DNA from: Ferrimonas sp048263965
GTDB lineage: Bacteria; Pseudomonadota; Gammaproteobacteria; Enterobacterales; Shewanellaceae
Reading direction: 5' to 3'
Length of the DNA: 64,000 nucleotides
Assembly (NCBI RefSeq): GCF_048263965.1
Contig: NZ_JBLXDO010000022.1
Span: 1 to 64,000, forward strand
Of this stretch, positions 51,089 through 59,304 are shown in pieces. The notes beneath the pieces were generated by a model. It was given only the letters and a program-made list of their open reading frames with translations. It ran no database searches and was not told the origin of the DNA. How positions within the stretch are numbered: position 1 is the stretch's first letter; the number at the start of each line of letters is the position of its first letter. The position numbers were made by a program, and so were the translations under genes.

Positions 51089-53224
51089 TTATGCGTCGGC
51101 CTGGATGGCGGTCAGGGCGATGGTGTAGACAATGTCCTCCACCAGGGCGCCACGGGACAGGTCGTTCACGGGCTTGCGCATGCCCTGCAGCATAGGACCG
51201 ATGGAGATCAGGTCTGCAGAGCGCTGAACCGCCTTGTAGGTGGTGTTACCGGTGTTCAGGTCGGGGAAGACGAACACGGTGGCTTTACCGGCTACTGGGC
51301 TGTCAGGGGCCTTGGAAGCAGCAACGTTAGGCATGATGGCCGCGTCGTACTGCAGCGGGCCGTCGATCATCAGGTCAGGACGTTTCTCCTGAGCGATGCG
51401 AGTGGCTTCGCGAACCTTCTCTACGTCTGCACCCTGGCCGGAGCTGCCGGTGGAGTAGGAGATCATCGCAACGCGAGGCTCGATGCCAAAGGCCTTGGCG
51501 GAGTCGGCGGACTGGATGGCAATCTCAGCCAGCTGCTCGGCGTTTGGATCCGGGTTGATGGCACAGTCACCGTACACCAGAACCTGGTCAGGCAGCAGCA
51601 TGAAGAACACGGAGGACACCAGGGAGGCGCCAGGTGCGGTCTTGATCAGCTGCAGAGGCGGGCGGATGGTGTTGGCGGTGGTGTGAACTGCGCCAGATAC
51701 CAGACCGTCTACCTGATTTTCGGCCAACATCATGGTACCCAGTACCACGTTGTCAGACAGCTGCTCGCGGGCAACCACTTCGGTCAGGCCCTTGCTCTTA
51801 CGCAGCTCACACATCGGAGCAACGTAACGCTCGCGGGCGGTCTCAGGATCCACGATCTCGATGCCGTCACCCAGAGTCACGCCTTGCTGGGCAGCCACAC
51901 GGCGAACCTCATCGGGGTTACCGACCAGTACACACTTGGCGATGCCACGCTCGGCACAGATGGCGGCAGCCTTAACGGTACGCGGCTCGTCGCCTTCAGG
52001 CAGCACGATGCGCTTGTTGGCGCGACGGGCAAACTCGGTCAGCTGGTAGCGGAAGGCGGCTGGAGACAGCAGGTTTTCGCGCTTGGAATCGCTGGCCATG
52101 TTCTCGATGAACTTGCGATCGATGTGGCCGGCAACGTAGTCCTGCAGCAGTTCGATACGGGCAGAGTCATCAACAGGCACTTCGTGGTTGAAGTTCTGGA
52201 TGTTCAGGGCGGTCTGCCAGGTGTTGGTGTCCACCATCATCACCGGCAGGCCGGTGTCGAACGCCTGAGCGCAAAGATCCTGAACCTGCTGCTCCAGCTC
52301 ATAACCGCCGGTCAGCATCAGGGCACCAATCTTGGTGCCGTTCATGGCGGCCAGACAGGCAGAAACCACGATGTCGGAACGGTCGCCGGAGGTAACCAGC
52401 AGGGTGTCCGCTTGCAGGTGGTTCACCATGTTGGGGATGGCGCGGGTACAGAAGCTGACGCGACGCAGACGACGGGAGTGCATCTCACCGGCGTTGATCA
52501 GGCGGGCACCCAGGTGCTTGGCCAGATCAGAGGCGCGTGGGGAAACCAGATCCAGGTTGTAAGGTACCGCACCCAGAATTGGAATCGGGGAGTTGGCAGA
52601 CAGCTGGAAGATGTCAGCGTGGTCACCGCGAACCACCTGGTCGTGCTCGAACACCTCGGACAGGTCTGGGCGGGCACGGCCGCGCTCATCCACAGGTGCG
52701 CCGATCTTGTTGATGATGGCACCCAGGATACGCTTGTTCTTCTTACCACCGAACTCATCGAGGATGATCTCCAGGCGCTTCTGCACCTGGGCCGCGCTGT
52801 CGGCACCCGGGTTGATTACGAACACGATGTCGGAATCCAGGGTCTTGGCGGTCTTGCTGTTCAGGGTGTTGGCGAAGGGGTGGCTGCGGGTAGGCACCAG
52901 ACCTTCAACGATCAGTACCTCGGTACCCTCATCACCGGACTTCACCCGGGCAACAATCTCTTCCAGAAGCACGTCGGTCTCGCCGGCGCTGATGCGCTGC
53001 TGGGCGTGATCCATGGAGTAGGGCTCTGGTGGATTGATGGTGGGGGAGGTAGAGAGAATGGTGGAGGAGCGTTCTGGGCCGGTATCGCCGGGGCGTTGCT
53101 GAGCAACAGGCTTGTAGAAGTTGACCTTGACACCCTGACGTTCAAGGGCGCGGACCATGCCCAGGCTGATGGAGGTCAGGCCGACGCCTGTGCCTACCGG
53201 AATCAACATGATAGAGCGAGACAT
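51089..53224 (-). CDS. pta: Phosphate acetyltransferase
   Basis: A 711-residue enzyme interconverting acetyl-CoA and acetyl phosphate. It is the long gammaproteobacterial form: an N-terminal P-loop-like AAA_26 region (MLIPVGTGVGLTSISLGM), a central DRTGG domain, and a C-terminal PTA_PTB catalytic domain from about residue 395 (RIVLPEGDEPRTVKAA, then MISYSTGSSGQGADV). It lies 56 bases after ackA. Together they make acetate and ATP under overflow or anaerobic growth; both can also run in reverse. Confidence 0.97.
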   Translation of the reverse strand: MSRSIMLIPVGTGVGLTSISLGMVRALERQGVKVNFYKPVAQQRPGDTGPERSSTILSTSPTINPPEPYSMDHAQQRISAGETDVLLEEIVARVKSGDEGTEVLIVEGLVPTRSHPFANTLNSKTAKTLDSDIVFVINPGADSAAQVQKRLEIILDEFGGKKNKRILGAIINKIGAPVDERGRARPDLSEVFEHDQVVRGDHADIFQLSANSPIPILGAVPYNLDLVSPRASDLAKHLGARLINAGEMHSRRLRRVSFCTRAIPNMVNHLQADTLLVTSGDRSDIVVSACLAAMNGTKIGALMLTGGYELEQQVQDLCAQAFDTGLPVMMVDTNTWQTALNIQNFNHEVPVDDSARIELLQDYVAGHIDRKFIENMASDSKRENLLSPAAFRYQLTEFARRANKRIVLPEGDEPRTVKAAAICAERGIAKCVLVGNPDEVRRVAAQQGVTLGDGIEIVDPETARERYVAPMCELRKSKGLTEVVAREQLSDNVVLGTMMLAENQVDGLVSGAVHTTANTIRPPLQLIKTAPGASLVSSVFFMLLPDQVLVYGDCAINPDPNAEQLAEIAIQSADSAKAFGIEPRVAMISYSTGSSGQGADVEKVREATRIAQEKRPDLMIDGPLQYDAAIMPNVAASKAPDSPVAGKATVFVFPDLNTGNTTYKAVQRSADLISIGPMLQGMRKPVNDLSRGALVEDIVYTIALTAIQADA

Positions 53225-53280
53225 AAAATACCTCTTAAAAAGGACTGAGCCACTTGCGTGGCTCAGTGTACTTCATTGGA

Positions 53281-54474
53281 TCAGGAGATCAGAGCCAGAG
53301 AATCGCTGGCGATAACAAACTCTTCGTTGGTTGGGATAACCATGGCAACGGGAGAGCCGTCTTTGGTGATGATGCCGTCGTTGCCGAAGCGGGCAGCAGC
53401 GTTCTTCTCGGCGTCCACTTCGTAACCGAAGATGGCCAGGTTGTTCAGAACGGTTTCACGGATCAGCATGGAGTTCTCACCGATGCCGCCGGTGAATACG
53501 ATGGCGTCAACGCGCTTCAGAGGCACGGTGTAGGAAGCCACGTACTTGGCCAGGCGGTAGCAGAACACTTCCAGAGCCAGGGTGCAGCCAGCGTCGCCCT
53601 CAGCGTGACCCTCTTCGATGCCGCGGCAGTCGTTGGTCTTCTCGGACAGACCCATCAGGCCGGACTCTTTGTTCAGCATGTTGTTCACCTGATCCAGGGT
53701 GTAACCCAGGTTGTTTACCAGGTGGAAGATGATGGCAGGATCCAGGTCACCGGAACGGGTACCCATTACCAGGCCTTCCAGAGGAGTCAGACCCATGGAG
53801 GTGTCAACACTCTGACCGTTGCGAACTGCGGTTACGGAACCGCCGTTGCCCAGGTGGCAGGTGATAACGTTGGTGTCGGCAACCTCTTTGCCCAGTACCT
53901 TGGCGGCTTCGCCAGATACGAACAGGTGGCTGGTGCCGTGCATGCCGTAGCGACGGATGCCGTGCTCACGGTACAGCTTCTGAGGGATGGCGTAGCTGTA
54001 GGCAACCTTAGGCATGGTCTGGTGGAAAGCGGTGTCGAATACGGCAACCTGTGGCAGGGCAGCGAAGGCAGCCTGGGCAGCGCGGATACCGATCAGGTGA
54101 GCTGGGTTGTGCAGAGGAGCCAGGGAAGCGCACTCTTCGATGCCGGCCAGAACGTCATCGGTGATCAGCATGGACTTGGTGTACTTCTCGCCACCGTGAA
54201 CGATGCGGTGACCAATGGCAACCAGCTGGTCAGCCATTTCAGGCTTGCTGGCCAGGATGGTACCAACAATGTAGTCCAGAGCCTCGGAGTGGGCGGCACC
54301 GGCACCCAAGGCGGCTTCGCCCTTGTTGCCATCCAGCTTCCACTTGATGCGGGCATCTTCGAGGTTGAAGCACTCTGCCAGACCGGACAGGTGCTCGTCA
54401 CCGTTAGTTGCATCGATTACGGCGAATTTCAGGGAGGAGCTACCGCAGTTAAGAACGAGAACAAGTTTGCTCAT
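53281..54474 (-). CDS. ackA: Acetate kinase
   Basis: A 397-residue ASKHA-fold kinase converting acetyl phosphate and ADP to acetate and ATP. It begins VLVLNCGSSSLKFAVI (phosphate-1 motif) and has HRIVHGGEKYT, the catalytic-site RRYGMHGTSH, and FTGGIGENSMLIRE. It is first in ackA-pta, with yfbV divergent upstream as in E. coli. Confidence 0.98.
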   Translation of the reverse strand: MSKLVLVLNCGSSSLKFAVIDATNGDEHLSGLAECFNLEDARIKWKLDGNKGEAALGAGAAHSEALDYIVGTILASKPEMADQLVAIGHRIVHGGEKYTKSMLITDDVLAGIEECASLAPLHNPAHLIGIRAAQAAFAALPQVAVFDTAFHQTMPKVAYSYAIPQKLYREHGIRRYGMHGTSHLFVSGEAAKVLGKEVADTNVITCHLGNGGSVTAVRNGQSVDTSMGLTPLEGLVMGTRSGDLDPAIIFHLVNNLGYTLDQVNNMLNKESGLMGLSEKTNDCRGIEEGHAEGDAGCTLALEVFCYRLAKYVASYTVPLKRVDAIVFTGGIGENSMLIRETVLNNLAIFGYEVDAEKNAAARFGNDGIITKDGSPVAMVIPTNEEFVIASDSLALIS

Positions 54475-54564
54475 TATTCATACACCTAAGTGATTTACTT
54501 GCGTACAACCGACTGCGCCCTGGGGCGGTTAAGTCGATAACGACCGAAGATGGTAAGAAGTTAC

Positions 54565-54599
54565 AGTATAGACCCGCTGTATCTGCGACCGATGTCGCA
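54565..54599 (-). promoter_or_regulatory. ackA promoter -10 with overlapping perfect dyad
   Basis: On the minus strand TATACT is a good -10. The -35 position is covered by TGCGAC-CGAT-GTCGCA, a perfect 6-base dyad (54584-54599). This suggests a regulator binding over the -35. The protein is unknown. Confidence 0.45.
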
Positions 54600-54643
54600 T
54601 TTTCAGGTCCCCTAATGGGCCGAAATTCAACCATCTTCCTAGA

Positions 54644-54670
54644 AAGGTATGACCATTTTACCCATACTTT
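54644..54670. promoter_or_regulatory. Second dyad in the ackA-yfbV gap
   Basis: AAGGTATG and CATACTTTT are inverted around 12 bases, about 80 bases before yfbV. Possible operator. No gene lies in the 274-base gap. Confidence 0.3.
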
Positions 54671-54748
54671 TCTGAAGAAGCGGAATCAGGACGTGATACA
54701 CTTAACGAATCTGTGATCCGTCTCCCGTTGTATAAAGGAGAGTGAAGC

Positions 54749-55195
54749 ATGACCTTTTTTGAAACACTGAGATGTGGCAATCACTACATGAAACAGTGGC
54801 CCAGAGCGGTTCAGCTGGCCCCTCTGTTTCCAGAGTACAGGGTGATAAAAGCCACTGAACTGGCCATCCGGGTCATGCCTCCGGTGGCGGTGTTTTGCCT
54901 GTGGTTTCAGCTTCAGTGGTTGGGGCCCGAGAGCTTGCCTCAGATCGTCGCCAGTACCCTGTTCCTGCTGAGCCTGCCCCTTCAGGGCCTGTACTGGTTG
55001 GGTTGGCGTTCCCAGCAACTGCTGCCCAGACAGCTGGTCGCCTGGTGTGATGACCTGCGCTCGCGCATGTTGGAAGCGGGGGAGCAGATTGCCCCGCTCG
55101 GGGCCCGTGCCCGCTACCTGAATATGGCCCAACTGCTCCGACGAGTTTTTAACAAACTGGACAACGGAGAGTGGCACAGGTTGGATCGACACTGA
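54749..55195 (+). CDS. yfbV: YfbV family membrane protein (UPF0208)
   Basis: A 148-residue protein with two membrane helices (AIRVMPPVAVFCLWFQLQW and a second ending SLPLQGLYWLGW) and a soluble C-terminus. In E. coli YfbV helps insulate the Ter macrodomain, and it sits beside ackA-pta there too. GGAG is 8 bases upstream. Confidence 0.92.
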   Translation: MTFFETLRCGNHYMKQWPRAVQLAPLFPEYRVIKATELAIRVMPPVAVFCLWFQLQWLGPESLPQIVASTLFLLSLPLQGLYWLGWRSQQLLPRQLVAWCDDLRSRMLEAGEQIAPLGARARYLNMAQLLRRVFNKLDNGEWHRLDRH

Positions 55196-55219
55196 GACTC
55201 GATCGGATCCAGGTCACAA

Positions 55220-55248
55220 AAAAGCGGAGGCATCGGCCTCCGCTTTTC
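55220..55248 (+). terminator. Terminator of yfbV
   Basis: AAGCGGAGG-CATCGG-CCTCCGCTTTT. Confidence 0.88.
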
Positions 55249-55285
55249 AGTTTTATTCACTAATAAGGCGTCAGTCGCCAATTTA

Positions 55286-55726
55286 TCAGTAATAGATCAC
55301 GTTTTTGATTCTCTGCCTCGGCGCCTGCTGATACAGCTGCCACACCTTTTTATAGTCCAGCTTCAGCTCCGCAACATAGTTGTCACCCACAGGGTAGATG
55401 CGCACCACCTCGGCACCCCGCACCAGGCCATCCACCTGGGTCTGGAACTGGTCGCTCTGCAGCAGCTGCTGGTCCATCCGGCCGGTGCCTGACACCCTCA
55501 CCCCATAGATCTGCTCTGCCAGCTCCCGGTAGGCATCCAGTTTGGCCGCCCGCATCGCCTGCTGCACCTTCAGGTCCCGGTTATCGCCCAACTGGGCCGA
55601 GATGGGGGCGATCCCTTTGGCGGTGAGTATGGGAAACTCCTGGGGTGGGACAGGCTCATACTCCACATAAGCGTTGTTCTGACACCCGGCCAGGAAAATT
55701 AGCGCAGCGGCTGCGAGTCGTTTCAT
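55286..55726 (-). CDS. flgP: Flagellar assembly lipoprotein FlgP
   Basis: A 146-residue outer-membrane-associated lipoprotein (signal MKRLAAAALIFLAGC) of the LPP20/FlgP family. It helps form basal-body disks around the polar flagellum. The conserved part is LKVQQAMRAAKLDAYRELAEQIYG, followed by VSGTGRMDQQLLQSDQFQTQ. The start overlaps the flgO stop by 4 bases. Confidence 0.9.
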   Translation of the reverse strand: MKRLAAAALIFLAGCQNNAYVEYEPVPPQEFPILTAKGIAPISAQLGDNRDLKVQQAMRAAKLDAYRELAEQIYGVRVSGTGRMDQQLLQSDQFQTQVDGLVRGAEVVRIYPVGDNYVAELKLDYKKVWQLYQQAPRQRIKNVIYY

Positions 55727-56343
55727 GGGTTTACCTCCCTCACCGGTGTTCTTCCTGGTTGCTCCTGTCGGTAGAGCAGGCCACCCTGTTCCGTGATGCT
55801 GTTGCTCTGCTCCAGGTAGCCGGAGGACTCCTGCCAGGGAAGAAAGGCCTGGGAGGTGGAGGCCACCCTGTTGTTGGCGATATCCACCAGGCGACTGTTG
55901 ATGATCACCCCGCTGCTGTCCCGGCTCAGGGTGGCAATCAGCACCTGGCTCACCGGCAGGCTGGCTTGCAGCCGTTCATAATCCCGGCTGAGAATAAGGT
56001 TGCCCTGCTTGGAGACCCGAATCTGCTGGCTGCTGTTGAGCTCTACCAGGTTGAACCCTCTCTGGTGCAGGGCGCCAACCAGACCGTCACCCAGCTGCAG
56101 GGCGAGCCGGCCACTGCTCTCCAGCTCATCCAGCCACACCGGGGTGGTGACCGCGATAAGCTTGGTCTTGTCCGGCAGGTCGTGATTGCGCTCAAGATCT
56201 TCGGCGATGCGCTGGGCCAGATGAATCACGGCACTGCTGTGCGGCAAACCTTTGCCGCTCACACTGTATTGTGGCGGTGGCTCTGCCGGAGGGGTGGCAC
56301 AGCCCCACAAAAACAGGCACAGGACGCCTATGGCCTTTTTCAT
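55723..56343 (-). CDS. flgO: Flagellar H-ring/outer-membrane lipoprotein FlgO
   Basis: A 206-residue lipoprotein of the FlgO family. The ATG at 56343 (GGAG 6 bases upstream) gives the signal MKKAIGVLCLFLWGC with lipobox; the frame runs 8 codons further. It contains the FlgO core LAQRIAEDLERNHDL to VGALHQRGFNLVEL. It is the first gene of flgOP, driven by a readable sigma-28 promoter. Confidence 0.9.
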   Translation of the reverse strand: MKKAIGVLCLFLWGCATPPAEPPPQYSVSGKGLPHSSAVIHLAQRIAEDLERNHDLPDKTKLIAVTTPVWLDELESSGRLALQLGDGLVGALHQRGFNLVELNSSQQIRVSKQGNLILSRDYERLQASLPVSQVLIATLSRDSSGVIINSRLVDIANNRVASTSQAFLPWQESSGYLEQSNSITEQGGLLYRQEQPGRTPVREVNP

Positions 56344-56384
56344 CGCTATCTCCAGTGGCTTGGGCATTCACGGTTCTCTGTATC

Positions 56385-56411
56385 ATATCGGCCAAGAAGC
56401 CCGGCGCTTTA
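56385..56411 (-). promoter_or_regulatory. Sigma-28 (FliA) promoter of flgOP
   Basis: On the minus strand TAAAGCGC-N11-GCCGATAT against consensus TAAAGTTT-N11-GCCGATAA: 5 of 8 and 7 of 8 with exact spacing, about 40 bases before flgO. Confidence 0.8.
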
Positions 56412-56421
56412 GTGGCAAATG

Positions 56422-56438
56422 TAGGCACAGTCATTGCA
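56422..56438 (+). promoter_or_regulatory. Sigma-54 promoter of flgT
   Basis: TAGGCACA-N4-TTGCA keeps GG-N10-GC exactly, 36 bases before the flgT start. The flagellar sigma-54 activators FlrA/FlrC of relatives would act here. Confidence 0.75.
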
Positions 56439-56473
56439 TTATTTACGCCAACTGCATTGAGGACGATAAAGCG

Positions 56474-57592
56474 ATGTCTAACCCCATACACCTGGCTCTG
56501 CTCGGTGTCTGCCTGTTGGCGGCACCGGTTTCGGCCCAGTGGCTGACCCTGAGCGGCAGCGCCCCCATAGGCAATGATGACCTGACCAAGGCGCGGGAGG
56601 AGGCGATTCGGAACGCGTTGGCGAAATCTGGCCAGGGCGAGATCATGGTAAACGGCGTGTTGGGGCCAGCCACGGAACTGACTCAGGTAGGGGAGTATCA
56701 GCTGCTGTCTGAATCGATCGGTGACGGCATTCTGGAGGTGACCCTGAGAGCGGATGTCCGCGCCGTGGGCAATCAGTGTGCCGGCGCCGGCTTTCGCTTT
56801 GCCCTGACTCTGCCACGGGCCGATGTGGTGCATCGGCAGCACCTGGTACCGGGCAGCCTCTATGAGTTTGATGCCGCACTGACCCGGTTGCTGGCCAACA
56901 CCATCAATGGCGAGGCCACCTCTCTGTTTGCCCATGAGCGCAGTGACATCAGCGTCAGCTTTGGTCAGCTGAACCAGGAATACGGCGAGCAGTGGGCCAG
57001 GGAGATGAGCCGGGACGACAACAGTCAGTATATTGTGGCCATCTCCATCGATGATCTGACACTGGATCCTCATGAGACCACTCTGGGGTGGTTTGAAGAT
57101 GACCGCAACCGCTACTTCGGGGCCAACCTCAACATCTATGACGGCCTGACCGGGCAGATGATCTGGCATAAGCGCTACCGCACCCAGGGCGACTGGCCCT
57201 TCAAGCGCAGCGACGCGGTGGAGCTGGGCTCCAGCCACTTCTGGAACAGTGACTACGGCAGGCAGATTCGCCAGCAGGTGGTGGCCATGGCCCAGGACAT
57301 CGACGGCACCCTGCACTGTCGTCCGCTTCACGGACGGGTGCTCTCTGTGGATCAGGAGCGGGTCACCATCAACCTGGGTAGCCGCCATGGTGTACGGGTG
57401 GGGGATCGGGTCTCTTTGCAGAACCGCCAGCAGGGGGAACTGGGGTGGTGGAATCGTGACCCGGACTCCGAAGATATCCTGGTGATTCAACAGGTGCAGC
57501 TGGAGCAGGCGGTGGGGACCCTGATGCCGGGCTCCAGTTACACTCGCTGGCAGCCCATGGATATGGTGCGGGCCCAGGCACATAGGCGCTAA
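56474..57592 (+). CDS. flgT: Flagellar H-ring protein FlgT
   Basis: A 372-residue periplasmic protein that forms the H-ring around the LP ring and helps to hold the stator in sodium-driven polar flagella. The signal peptide (MSNPIHLALLGVCLLAAPVSA) is followed by an N-terminal domain with ALAKSGQGEIMVNG, a middle domain, and the C-terminal SH3-like segment VLSVDQERVTINLGSRHGVR. The ATG at 56474 is the start with a good signal; earlier codons overlap the flgO promoter. Confidence 0.92.
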   Translation: MSNPIHLALLGVCLLAAPVSAQWLTLSGSAPIGNDDLTKAREEAIRNALAKSGQGEIMVNGVLGPATELTQVGEYQLLSESIGDGILEVTLRADVRAVGNQCAGAGFRFALTLPRADVVHRQHLVPGSLYEFDAALTRLLANTINGEATSLFAHERSDISVSFGQLNQEYGEQWAREMSRDDNSQYIVAISIDDLTLDPHETTLGWFEDDRNRYFGANLNIYDGLTGQMIWHKRYRTQGDWPFKRSDAVELGSSHFWNSDYGRQIRQQVVAMAQDIDGTLHCRPLHGRVLSVDQERVTINLGSRHGVRVGDRVSLQNRQQGELGWWNRDPDSEDILVIQQVQLEQAVGTLMPGSSYTRWQPMDMVRAQAHRR

Positions 57593-57608
57593 TGGGCCTG
57601 ATGCCATA

Positions 57609-57642
57609 AAAAAAGCCGGCTTCATCGCCGGCTTCTCTTTTT
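57609..57642 (+). terminator. Bidirectional terminator between flgT and flgN
   Basis: AAGCCGGC-TTCATC-GCCGGCTT with A-run and T-rich flanks. Confidence 0.85.
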
Positions 57643-57655
57643 GAACTGTTTACCT

Positions 57656-58087
57656 TCAGGCCTTGATCACCTTGCCCAGGCGTCCGCCCGTGGTGGTGGA
57701 GCCTTCCTGGTTGTAGGTCAGGGCATTAGGGTTTCGGGTGGCATTAAGCAGTTGCTGCAGGCGACCCAGGCTGGCCAGAGACTGGTCAGCCAGCTGATTG
57801 TTATGCTGGTTTTTCACCTGGCACTCCGCCAGGGTCTCGCGGCAGCGGGTCACCCCGGCCATCGCGTCGGTGTCCGCCTTGATGTCAGCCACCTGCGGAT
57901 GCGATTCCAGTGCCTTGTCGCCGCCGGCAATCTGGTCCAGCAGCGCCAGTTTCTGTTTGAGCAGGGCTTCAATTTTGTCCGCATCCCGCTCAAGTAATGC
58001 GTCAGTCTCCTGCTCCAACAGGCGCAGCAGGGTAGACAGGCGCTCTTGCTGAGCGCCAATCAAGGCGTGAATGCCGGTATCACTCAC
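57656..58087 (-). CDS. flgN: Flagellar export chaperone FlgN
   Basis: A 143-residue helical protein that escorts the hook-filament junction proteins FlgK and FlgL to the export gate. The helices include LSTLLRLLEQETDALLERDADKIEALLKQK; FlgN family chaperones have this N-terminal coiled pattern and a disordered tail (ALTYNQEGSTTTGGRLGKVI). It overlaps flgM by 8 bases. Confidence 0.88.
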   Translation of the reverse strand: MSDTGIHALIGAQQERLSTLLRLLEQETDALLERDADKIEALLKQKLALLDQIAGGDKALESHPQVADIKADTDAMAGVTRCRETLAECQVKNQHNNQLADQSLASLGRLQQLLNATRNPNALTYNQEGSTTTGGRLGKVIKA

Positions 58088-58388
58088 CAGTCAGTTCACT
58101 CTCGAAACGGGAGAGGTTGGCAGCCAGCTTGTCTGGGTCAACATGGTAGCGACCTTCGGAGATCGCCTGCTTCAAGGCTTCCACCTTGGAGCTGTTAACC
58201 TCTGGGGTCTCCTGCATCACCTTCTCCGCCCGCTGTAGTTGCTGGGCTTCCTGGGTCAGCTTCACCTCATCCCCCTTGGCGGCAGCCTGAGCGCTGCTCC
58301 CTTCGGGCTGACTTTGTTGGGTCACCGCCCGCCGGGCCGGTTGCAGGCCTGCGGTACCGCTGCTCAGTTTGTTGATGTCGATAGCCAT
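58080..58388 (-). CDS. flgM: Anti-sigma-28 factor FlgM
   Basis: A 102-residue, largely disordered protein that holds FliA inactive until it is exported through the finished hook. MAIDINKLSSGT begins it; the C-terminal sigma-binding half has VNSSKVEALKQAISEGRYHVD, followed by LAANL, the FlgM signature. It is preceded by a sigma-28 promoter, so it is under its own target. Confidence 0.93.
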   Translation of the reverse strand: MAIDINKLSSGTAGLQPARRAVTQQSQPEGSSAQAAAKGDEVKLTQEAQQLQRAEKVMQETPEVNSSKVEALKQAISEGRYHVDPDKLAANLSRFESELTGE

Positions 58389-58430
58389 AATGTGGCTCCG
58401 TCGCTGTGTATTTGGGCTCTTCTGACACTG

Positions 58431-58457
58431 GTATCGGCCGCACGGCCAGAAGCTTTA
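58431..58457 (-). promoter_or_regulatory. Sigma-28 (FliA) promoter of flgMN
   Basis: TAAAGCTT-N11-GCCGATAC on the minus strand, within two bases of the consensus and with exact spacing, placed in the 78-base flgA-flgM gap. Confidence 0.88.
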
Positions 58458-58466
58458 GGGTAATTT

Positions 58467-59144
58467 TTACATTTTCACCCGCACATGGCCAACTCCGGTG
58501 ACGTAGGCATCCACCATTCTCCGGGATCGGCTGTTCTGGACCCGGATGGCGTCGCCTATGGAGCCGCTGCTCATGGCGGTACCTGAGGTGCGAATGGAGA
58601 GGTGATCGTTGTTGGCTTCGATGGTGACCGGATCCCCTTTGCACACTAGGCAGACATTGCGTTTGGTGATTACCTGACCTGCCGCCGCGCGTCTTTTTAG
58701 TCTGGCACCATTCAACTCATCTGGTGAACTGAAATGACTCCCTCGCAGGCTGTTATTGTTGACGTACCTGAGCTCCACCATGGATTCGTCCAGCAGGGTG
58801 TTGGGTCCCAGAGCCATTCTGGCCACCAGTACCGGGTACTCCAGGGCGATCTGAACCGGCACATACACCAGCCAGGGCTCGGGGGCTTCGCAGCGGATCT
58901 TAACGGTCAGGTAGCGGGTGTTGCCTTTGACTGCCGGGGCCTCGGCCTGCAGGGGGGTGTCACAACTTTCGAAGTGACGGCGCTTATCCAGTTCGCTGGC
59001 GGTTACCTGGATACGTGCCCCGTCCGGCACCTCGATCACGCCGAGGGCATACTGGGAAGCGGCCTCTTCGATCATGTCTAAAGAAGTTTCACCCAGTGCC
59101 GACACACTAAAGAGCAGGGAGAGTAAGAATGCATACAGCTTCAT
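58467..59144 (-). CDS. flgA: Flagellar P-ring chaperone FlgA
   Basis: A 225-residue periplasmic protein that helps P-ring assembly. The ATG at 59144 gives a signal peptide (MKLYAFLLSLLFSVSALG); the frame continues 13 codons upstream. The SAF domain (LVARMALGPNTLLDESMVEL, GQVITKRNVCLV) is at residues 110-175. Upstream on the minus strand TGGCACC near 59231 looks like half of a sigma-54 site, but the -12 part is poor. Followed by flgMN. Confidence 0.92.
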   Translation of the reverse strand: MKLYAFLLSLLFSVSALGETSLDMIEEAASQYALGVIEVPDGARIQVTASELDKRRHFESCDTPLQAEAPAVKGNTRYLTVKIRCEAPEPWLVYVPVQIALEYPVLVARMALGPNTLLDESMVELRYVNNNSLRGSHFSSPDELNGARLKRRAAAGQVITKRNVCLVCKGDPVTIEANNDHLSIRTSGTAMSSGSIGDAIRVQNSRSRRMVDAYVTGVGHVRVKM

Positions 59145-59304
59145 GGAAATTAACCACCGAACAGATAACCTATACTTGAACACGCTTGGGGAAATTGATA
59201 CAACGCAGCTGCATCATATCAAATGTTCCGGTGCCAACAATTTGTCGGTTGGGTGTGCAGCAATATCTGTGCCTTTGTTTTAGCTTTTTATAAGGACTCC
59301 ACCA

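Noticed and set aside
51683..53248. A 521-codon plus-strand frame, with a similar one at 53254-54489
   Set aside because: Both are exact shadows of pta and ackA, which are certain.
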